DNA of 42,066 bases. Source: a virus. Where the stretch lies: IMG/VR virus record IMGVR_UViG_3300044655_001966, positions 1-42,066 of that record. One strand, given 5' to 3'. Below are positions 31,501 to 41,000 of this stretch, piece after piece (position 1 is the first letter of the stretch; each line of letters begins with the position of its first letter). The position numbers were made by a program, and so were the translations under genes. The notes beneath the pieces are model-generated. The model ran no database searches, was not told where the DNA came from, and saw only the letters and a list, made by a program, of their open reading frames with translations.

Positions 31501-32051
31501 TTACTTTGGCCTATTATACTGCATATCAAAACTGGATTCAAGATACCACAGGCACTGTGATTGAACCTGACGTGCCCAGTCTTGATGAATTAAGCACCAC
31601 TTACCAAGGCCTACAGAATTACAAGATGCTGAGCGATAATATTATTTTGAATAGCGTTGTATTCAAACCCTTGTTTGGACAAAAAGCTGCACAAGATTTA
31701 CGTGCCACTATCAAGGTTATCAGAGCCAGCGGCTCAACCGCTAGCACAAGTGAAATTAAAAGCGCCGTGGTTGCTGCAATGAATACATACTTCAGTATTG
31801 ATAAATGGAACTTTGGTGATACTTTTTATTTTAGTGAGCTAGCCGCATACTTGCATAGCAACCTAGGAACCATTATCAGTTCAGTGGTGTTGGTGCCGTT
31901 GAACTCACAAAAATATTTTGGGGACCTGTATGAAATACGTTCGGAGCCAAATGAAATATTTGCTAACGGTGCTACTATTAATAACATTGAAGTAATTGAA
32001 GCATTGACCAGTACCAACTTGCGTACTGCCCCTGGTAGTGGAGTAATTTAA
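28575..32051 (+). CDS. gp6: Baseplate wedge protein gp6
   Basis: 1158 aa; T4 gp6 is 660. gp6 dimers form the inner iris of the baseplate and belong to the gpJ-like wedge family. The conserved N-terminal block is clear: DFETLRKSFIDYLRLYYPET, FNDFIESSEYIALLDVMAFM, GQALAFRSDLNTRENYMDTA and RRDSVVRLANLVSYTAKRNT. ERRPIYTV...ITMVFGDGVFSEIPVG and QRAPAQYYTQNRMVNGEDYN are further gp6-type blocks. The C-terminal ~220 residues (from ILNSVVFKPLFGQKAAQDLR to YLHSNLGTIISSVVLVPLNS) also fit. A ~350-residue central insertion accounts for the extra length. The stop overlaps the next ATG (TAATG), coupling the two. Confidence 0.93.
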   Translation: MATTTRQTAIFGVEDWKQIYQTYREADFQSYDFETLRKSFIDYLRLYYPETFNDFIESSEYIALLDVMAFMGQALAFRSDLNTRENYMDTAERRDSVVRLANLVSYTAKRNTAAQGLLKVFSITTTENVIDYQGVNLSNVTVNWADPTNPDWQEQFTTIINASLVNTQRVGRPGNRQTILGVRTDEYGINLVPGYLPIVPYTATVDGVTMPFEAMTSTSVGADFLYEPSPRANSPFNVLFRNDQLGFQSANTGYFFMFKQGVLQNQDFNLAEKVSNRTVNINIEGVNNEDRWLYQLDNLGNINREWEYTENIYAAAAEQIGTSLRPIYTVTSRTNDQITMVFGDGVFSEIPVGTFRAYVRASNGLQYIINPEEMQSVTIPISYISRNGNLETITFTCGITRPVSNSQARETIDQIKQRAPAQYYTQNRMVNGEDYNLFPYTQYNSIVKSKALNRASIGTSRYLDLVDNTGKYSSTNSFGADGGLWEQNILPTILFSYTNRNEIADVIANQVQPGLAEATMKQFYYANFPRVTESTLPTYGATTWVPGATWNQSTTLANETTGYFRNAVTSATWPNGTPIPVGFTTTTNFKYVAVGSLIKFVPPAGYYFDANNKLKPGTPSRADETLEIWASPLSIQGTGYNNGLGNLSSGAGPITLNNFIPTGALVDTIIPLFVSDLPLALEQAMAEQILLNRNFGIGYDSNGDITGTPYSWYLITSTNLAANSTWSQANAGSTTGTNQDASWLIQFVVQNQNYTITFRGLAYYFGSVLSTRFFFYDGSQIYDSRTGTVIKDYINVLAVNTRPDSTDHLSGDVVMTITGQPVESDGYVDDFQVLVSYRDSDNDGVPDNPDFFNEIVAPSVDPTQKYIYLQKTVDFDNLQRYLLVAQGEVVSDYATLDDIELAKTEWTPGQVFYAYTDEAFYQLSVGATGLRTLIDVSNEWIARTGRQSLYFQYRHNAPLTTRIDPGTTNIIDLYVVTLAYYTAYQNWIQDTTGTVIEPDVPSLDELSTTYQGLQNYKMLSDNIILNSVVFKPLFGQKAAQDLRATIKVIRASGSTASTSEIKSAVVAAMNTYFSIDKWNFGDTFYFSELAAYLHSNLGTIISSVVLVPLNSQKYFGDLYEIRSEPNEIFANGATINNIEVIEALTSTNLRTAPGSGVI

Positions 32052-35000
32052 TGGCAACAGTTCGTAGTGTAGATTTTCTTCCTGAAATTTTTCAGACTGA
32101 TGCCAATAAACAATTTTTAAGAGCCACCTTGGATCAGCTGATCCAAGAGCCTAACTTTAGAAAAACACAAGGTTTCATAGGTCGCTCAGTTGGTCCAGGT
32201 GTTGACCCCAACGACAAGTATGTGGTTGAACCCACAACAACCAGAGCCAATTATCAATTGGAACCAGGCGTGGTCAGCCTCATACCTGAAACCAGTCAGA
32301 TTCGTGATGCCATCACTTATCCTGGCCTAAACGACGCCATTGGATTTCAAGGTGGTAACGCCACTCGTCCAGATCGACTGTACTCGAGCGAATATTACAC
32401 CTGGGATCCGTTTGTAGATTTTGATGCGTTTGTAAACTTCTCACAGTATTTTTGGGTGCCTGGCGGACCTGACACTGTGGATGTGGCCGCAACTGGAGTG
32501 TCCACGTCGGATAATTTTGTAGTTACTCGGGCTAATGGAGTTTATACTTTTTCCGGCGTTAATGGTGACAACCCTATTATTGAACTGGTACGTGGCGGCA
32601 ATTACACTTTTCAAGTGGCTCAGAACAGCACAGAAACAGTCAACTATCGAGTGAGAAATTCAGGCACATCAGCCTATGTGATTGATTTCCAAAACAACCC
32701 TAGTCTTACATTGGCTCGCGGCAACACCTATGTGTTTAATTTAACCTTAGATGGTTTGTTCCCGTTTTGGATCAAGACTCAACCTACCATTGGTACTGGA
32801 GAAACCTACAGCCAAGGCGTCAGCCGCAATGGTGCTGTTACTGGCTTGGTAACATTCACAGTACCTCAAGACGCACCTGATACCTTGTACTATGCAGCAC
32901 AAAATCAAGCCGGCATGCAAGGCACGTTGAATATTGTGGATGGTACCCCAGGAACAGGACCAGGATTCTGGATTCAGACAACTCCAGGCGTGTCGGGCAC
33001 GATCACTGCCACGCCTAACATATCCAGTAGAGATATACTGGGGGTGACCAACAACGGTGAAGATTTAGGTACAGTGGTTTTCAATGTACCAGCCAAAGAT
33101 GCACAGAGTTTTTACTACAACTTGACCAGTATTGGCACAGTTGATTTGGTAACAGACATGCAGTTTGCACAAATCAACAATCAACCTGTCAGCGAATTCA
33201 TTAGTCAATACAATGGCATTGACGGAATTACAAACCTTGATGGACGTACTATAATTTTTACCAATCCCGTTGAAGATGTTCAAGATGGCGGTTGGTATCG
33301 TACCAGTTTCTTTGATCCACTCATAGACGATGCATCCAACGTGGGTGTGGCCGGCAGCTACGACAGCGTGCCTTATGATTATACTATTGATATTACACCC
33401 GATCAACGCTATCAAAAGTATCAAATCAGCTATGTGAATATTGCAGGTATTGTGTACATACAAGTGAACAAGATAGCTGATATTGCACCGTTGGAAAAAT
33501 TCACTATTGGGTATGGACTAATCTACAGTAGTACTCAATGGTACAAAGATGCCACTGGCGAGTTCAAACAGATTCCTTTGTTGTCCGCAGTACAAGATAC
33601 CTTGTATTACCAAGATGGAACAGATCCAGAAATCTTTGGACGTATCAAGTTAATAGAACAGACACAAACCAACATTATCTATGTGGACGAAATCTTAGGG
33701 CGCAAAACCTATACTAGTCCCAATGGTGTGACATTCAGCAACGGGCTGAGAGTTCGTTTTACTGGTGATGTATCGCCTGCTAGTTATGGCTCTGGGTCAT
33801 CCTCATTTGAGTACACCGCAACTGAGGCTGGCACAAACTACATTACCTACAACGATTCTACTGACTTGTATGTGGGTCAACAGGTGGTATTCTCCTCACC
33901 ATCATTGGGGGGACTCAATGCAGGCCAGACCTATTATGTGAGGTCAATTGCAGCCAACGGCCTCAAATTCACAGTGAGTGCTGCAGAAGGCGGCCCTGCT
34001 GTGGTGTTGGCAAACGGTACAGGAGTGGCCGCAGCCACAGCAATCAGCAGTAGAGAATACTACGTGAGTGGTGTGGGCACTGCAATTGAATTACTGCCTA
34101 CTGTGAATTATGTTGTACCAGAACTGTATGTGGAAGATGCAGACGACAGTACAATATCCACAGAACCAGGACAACCAGATTACCTGACCATTGATCGTGC
34201 CAGCAAAGATTTAAATGCCTGGACTAGAAGCAATCGTTGGTTCCATATTGACGTACTCAATGCCACCGCCGACTACAATAACACCACCGCGGTGCTGGAC
34301 AACAACTACCGAGCCAAGCGACCAATTGTGCAGTTTAGACCTGGCATGCGCCTGTGGAACATGGGCACTGAAGGCAAAGCACCGATTGACATTATTGACT
34401 TTGAAGAAACAGATGCGTTTTCTAATATTGAAGGGTCTACCAGTTACAGCACCGACGGCTACACCTTTGTAGAAGGCACCCGAGTTATTTTTGCAGCAGA
34501 TGAAGATACTTCGGTGCGCAACAGAATCTATATTGTGAGCTTTGTTACTCCAGACACTGTTGCTCCTTTAATAGCACAACCTATCATTACTCTCACCCAG
34601 GCTCCTGACGGATTGGTATTACTAGACCAATCCACAGTGTGTATTAGTGGCACCAGTACCGCGGGAAAAACGTTTTGGTATGACGGAATTGAATGGACAG
34701 AAGCGCAGCAAAAAACTTCAGTACAACAGGCTCCGTTGTTTAATATCTACAATCCCGAAGGCGTGAGTTTTGGAGATGGTACTCAGTACCAATCAACTAC
34801 ATTTGCAGGATCAAAACTGTTTAGTTACGCGGCGAGCGACACAACTATTCTTGATCCAGTACTACAGTTTCCTCTCAAGTACCTGAACATCAACAACGTT
34901 GGTGACATTGTGTTTGACAACAACTTATACGTTGACACATTCTTGTATGTGGTTGACAACGTTAGTATCACATCAGACATTAGTTCTGGATCTGTCAGAG

Positions 35001-38000
35001 AATACGCCACTCGAACTGATTATCAGAAGTTGATAGGATGGCAAAAGGCCGCAGTGGACCAACAACTTTACCAGCAGTTTAAATTTTCATACACAGGCGC
35101 CACGCTCAAACTAGATGTGTCAGCATTGGCTCAAACATCCATTGCTACTCCAGTGATCAAAATATATGCGGGAAGTGTTTTCGTAGATCCCAGCAAATAT
35201 ACCTATACCACCACGGCTGACAGCACTGTTATAACCTTACTCAATACCTATGCGCTGACAGATATTATAGAGGTGTTGGTACTGAGTGATCAAACCAGTA
35301 AAGTTGCATTTTATCAAGTGCCCGACAACTTGCAAAGCAACCCATTGAACTCAAACTCACAAGAGTTTACACTGGGAACAATCCGAACCCATTATCAAAG
35401 CATCTGTGAAAATCTGCAGACTCTTCAAGGTCCAGTGAACGGTGCCAACAACACCCGAGATCTTGGAAACATAATTCCTTACGGTCTGGTAATCTTACAA
35501 CAAAGTAGCCCATTGACTTTAGCTGGCTACTTCATGCGCAGCACCGACTATAATATTTTTGCGTCAATGCAATACAACAGTCGCGAATACATCAAATTTA
35601 AAGCACAAATGTTAGATTCAGTACTGACACAAAATATTGGATTTAACACCACAGCACAAGTTCTTGATACTGCCATACAAAATGTAACATTGGGCAAACT
35701 AGATAGCCAACCATTTTATTGGAGTGACATGATACCTGCTGGCATCACCTATGCCAGCACTAGCTATACTGTGAGTTTTATCACCACCAATGTATTTGAT
35801 ACTGTACAGGTGTATGATTTTAATACTCAAAATTATCTTGGTCTTTTGGTATATCTCAATAACCAACAGTTGACTCGAGATGTAGACTATACTGTGGCCA
35901 CCGACGGTCCGCGTATCACTGTGTTGGCTCCACTGACAGTGGGAGATGTACTACTGGTCAATGAATACAATGCCACTTATGGAAATTTTGTACCTAACAC
36001 ACCTACTAAATTGGGATTGTATCCTTCTTGGAAACCGGCGTTGATAACTCAGGTTACTAGTAATGGTAACGCATCATTTATACTGGGTCATGACGGCAGT
36101 ACCACTCCTGTGTTCGGAGACATTCGTGATGAGGTATTACTGGAATTTGAAACACGGATCTACAACAACCTCAAACTGGATGACAACCCAGTGCCACTCA
36201 CCATTGACGATGTGTTGCCAGGACAGTTCCGTGACACAGGCTACACGTTTGAAGAAATCAACACTATCTTTAGCAGTGACTTCTTGTCCTACTGTGGATG
36301 GAACAAACTAGATTACAACCAGCAAAATTATCTGGCCAACAATGAATTTACCTACAACTACAGTAGCAGTAACAATCGTCTTGACAACCAACCTTTGTTG
36401 GGCGCCTGGCGCGGAATCTATCGATATTTTTACGACACAGAACAACCCAGCTTGACACCATGGCAAATGTTGGGATTGACCAAAGAACCTGACTGGTGGC
36501 AAGATCGTTATGGTCCAGCGCCTTATACTTCTGATAACTTGGTGTTATGGGACGACCTCGAAGCTGGCTTGGTGGCCGACCCTGTGGCACCATACACAGT
36601 GCCAAAGTATGCACGTCCAGGCCTAACTTCAGTGATCCCCACTGACAGCGAAGGCACGTTGCTGAGCCCACTTGACTGTGTGGTAGGTATTACTCCTTTG
36701 AATGCCAATCTCACTGGTAAATTTTCCAAGAGTTGGGCGCTAGGCGATGGCGGACCAGTAGAAGCATCTTGGTACAACAGTTCGTCATATCCATTCTCTG
36801 TCATGCATGTGCTGGCAGTCACACGTCCCGCAAAGTTTTTTGCACTGTTTGCTGACCGTGACAGATATCGCTACAACCTGGACTATGATCAATACCTGCT
36901 GGATGATCGTTATCGACTAGACGCTAATGGGGTTCAAGTCTACGGCAATGGCGTCAGCAAAGCCAGTTATATCAACTGGATTGTGGATTACAATCGTCAG
37001 ACTGGTATTGATTCAACTGATCTATTGACCGCAGATCTACAGAATCTAGATGTACGCCTGTGCTATCGTATGGCATCATTCTCTGACAAACAATACATCA
37101 AATTGTTTACAGAAAAATCTAGTCCGAATTCAACTAATACAGCCTTGATGATCCCCGATCAAAGCTATGACATTTTGTTGTACAAGAATCAACCTTTTGA
37201 TCAGGTAAGATACAGTAGTGTAGCAGTGCAAAAAGTCTCCAACGGTTATGCTGTTTTTGGATTTGGTAATCAACAACCTTACTTTAACATATTGCAAAGT
37301 CAGGCAGTGGGACGTCTTGCAACCTACAGTTCGGGTGGCATCACTGTGCGTATCCCTACTTTCTATACCAATACTGTGGTACAGGTCCCTTACGGATTTG
37401 TATTCAGCAACGAAACTGCGGTGTGTGATTTCTTGGCCAGTTACGGCCAACTGCTGAGTACACAAGGCCTAACATTTACCAACACTGCCAATGGCTATGT
37501 GTTGGATTGGCCACGCATGATCAATGAATTTTTGTATTGGAGCCAACAGGGTTGGGGTACAGATGCAATTATAAATCTAAACCCACTAGCCGCCAAACTA
37601 GAAATTTCTAGACCTCTAGCAGTGGTTGACAGTATCAATACTGAAACCACAGAGAACCTGTTGTTGAATCAAAATTCACAAGAAATACCACCACGAGCAC
37701 TCAATATAGTAAGACTGGGCAACAATTTCAGTATCGAACCATTGAATTTAGACGCTATCAGTTATATTGACATGCGGTTTACCAACTACGAACATATGAT
37801 TGTGTTGAACAATCAAAGTGTGTTTGGAGACCTGATTTATGATCCCACAACAGGCGCAAGACAAAGTAGATTGAGCATGGTGGCCATGACCACTGCTGAC
37901 TGGAACGGATCAGTTGACGCACCTGGATTTATCTTGAATCAAAACAACGTTCAAGAGTGGACTGGGTTAAAAACCTACAGCAAGGGCGAGATTGTCAAGT

Positions 38001-41000
38001 ACAAAAATGTATACTGGTCAGCACTGACTATTGTACAACCTACTGACAAGTTTGATTTCAATGTGTGGACTCAAAGTGATTACACTCAGATCGAATTAGG
38101 CTTATTACCTAACTTGGCCAACAAAGCTGATCAACTGGCCAACAGTTACAATATCAATGCGGCAAACATTGAAAACGACAATGACCTCTTGAGTTACGGA
38201 TTAATTGGATTCAAGCCACGCCAGTATATGGCAGCACTGAATCTTGATGATGTTAGTCAGGTAAATGTATACCGACAATTCTTGGATACCAAAGGAACAT
38301 TACTAGCTACAGAGCTGTTCAAACAGGCCAACCTTGGTAAAGAATCTGCAGACTACGACATCTACGAAAACTGGGCAGTGCAACGTGCGGTGTATGGCGC
38401 CAATGCCAACCGCAGTTATTTTGAACTGCGACTCAACCGCGCCTTGCTCAGTAGCAATCCCAGCTTGGTTCAAGTCATACAACCGCAACAGGTCAGTGAA
38501 GCCGATCAAACCATCTTCCTCAGTGACGTGTGGCGTCAAAGTTTTGCATTGACATCAACTGACATTTTGCCAGTGACTACTGAATTACCAACTGATGTGG
38601 CATTGCCCACTGCTGGCTATGTAAATCTTGACGACGCTGATATCACAGTATTCGACATTGAAAATTCTGCCAGTCTTGCTGCCAACATTGATGCTATTCA
38701 AGTAGGCACCAGTGTATGGGTGGCCAAGATTAACAGTTACGATTGGAACATATACCGTGCTCAAGCGGTACCAGGCGTGATTCAACACGTTTGTGATAAC
38801 CTAGATGGCACCAGCCGGGTGATCTTCTCAACCAATCATGGCCTGGTAGCAGGCGATAAACTGATTATCAAATTCTTTGATACTGAAATCAACGGTGTGT
38901 ATCAGGTGTTGAGTGTGTCAAATTTGACCACAGTAAACATTGCGTTTAATTTCAGTGGCGACCGTGTGGTGGCCAATGGATCAGGACTGGGATTCACCTT
39001 GCAGACCATGCGTGTGGCCCAGGCCAGCGATGTGATTAATTTGCCATATGCCAACAATATTCTACCAGGCGCCAAAGTTTGGGTAGACAACAACGGCTCA
39101 GGACTATGGGAAGTTTTACAAAAGAACAGTGTATTTTCTGACATTATTGCATTGAATCCTGTGTTGCTAGATGCAGGCGAACAATACGGCGCCAGCGTAG
39201 CACAGGCCCGTAATAGATTGGCTGCCTTGGTAGGTAGTCCTCGATATGGATTTGGATCCGGCACTGAGTACGGCGCAATTTACGTGTACGTCAAGAGTTA
39301 TGGAGACCAGTACATACCAGTCAGCCCTATCGGAGCCAATGATTCGATATTAACAGTAACAACCACTGGCGTAAGAGGCCTGGGCAATTCTGCTGATTTT
39401 GGCAACCAAACCTGGGCTGTGGCCGGAGCCAGTGCTAGTCAAGGAACTGCAAGTCTAGCCAATGTGGGTTATACGTTTGTGATTTTCCGCGATCCTCTCC
39501 TTGGAGAACCTGGTAGTATTCCTTATACCACCTGGCAACTGTTGACCCCGCCCACAGCTCCAGATCGTGCTATAGCAGGAGAAATGGGATACTCAGTAGC
39601 ACTCAGCCAAGATGAGCGTTGGATGTACGTGGGCGCTCCAGGTGCAAATCAAGTGCATGCATATGGCCGAGTTGACTGGCAACAACAAGAATTAAAAGTG
39701 TTTGCTGACGGTACAACCAAGTCCTGGAACATCAACAATTCAATTCAAATTGACAACATATATCAGTTAAAAGTCAGTCTAAACAGACAAGTGCAGACCG
39801 TGGGAGTGGATTATACCATCACTGGTCTCAACACAGTGACCTTTAACAACACCCCAGGATTGTTTAATGCTACCTCTATTATACCTGGAACAGAATACAC
39901 TATTCTAAGCGTAGGTACCACTGATTTTGTTTCCGTAGGTGCTGCTTCAAACACCGTGGGAGTGACTTTTACTGCCACAGGCACTGCCACAGGCACAGGC
40001 ACTGTGCTGGAAGAAACCCTAGTTGAATTTGCAAGATACAACAGTTATCAAATTCCATACACCGCTGCAACACAAAATTTAGCAGATGGTCTAGATGCCA
40101 ATGGTCGTAGACTAGGTCTAGCTACTGTGGAACTGAATGACATCTATTCATTCAGTATCAAACTCAACGGCAACCTGTTGCGACCCAATATTGATTACAC
40201 ATTTGCTGGAACCACAGTAACATTTTTAATATCGTTTGTAAGTGCAGATATTTTGGTAGTGTCTGCCAAAGAATATTTTACCTATGTATACACCATTGAT
40301 TCCAGCGACGTCGCCGGCGGACTCACCGCTGGAGATAGATTTGGACACAGCGTATGCTGTACCACAGACGGACGTCAAGTACTAATCGGCACACCATACA
40401 AAGCCATGGCCAATGCCATTGACACTGTAAGCAGTACAGGGGTGGCTGTGGCAGGCACAGCAGCCTACAGTAATCTCAGTCAGTCTAGCACATCTGGATC
40501 AGGCTTTGGTGCTAAATTTGATGTGAGCCGTAGTGGATCATCATATACAGTCACAGTGGTACGTGGCGGCCAAGACTATGCAGTCAGTGATACAGTGACC
40601 ATTCCAGGTACATCGTTGGGTGGTACTAGTGTAAATGATTTGACCATAACAGTGAACTCAGTTGAAACTTTCTCTGAAGCTGGATCAACTTATGTGTTTG
40701 ACCGAGATGTTCAGAAATTTGTGTACGGTACAGACGGCAGCACAGTTGATTTCACAGTGCTTGGCACAGTCACTGGGCCAGTTAGTGTGTTGTTAAACGG
40801 TCAGTTTTTAATTAATCAACAAAACAGCGTGAATGACGGTCCAGGACTGTTCAATACATTCACTGTGAATGGCAATGTTATTACCATAAACGCTGACATG
40901 GTCATAGGCGACATAATTGAAATAGAAACCAATCAGTTCCGACAGGTTCAAGAAATTGATCAAAACATCATAGCTGAGTTCTCAAATTTTGGCCAAGCCA

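Noticed and set aside
33065-33463. 132-aa - frame inside the giant gene
   Set aside because: Antisense shadow of the giant frame; no ribosome site and no recognisable domain.
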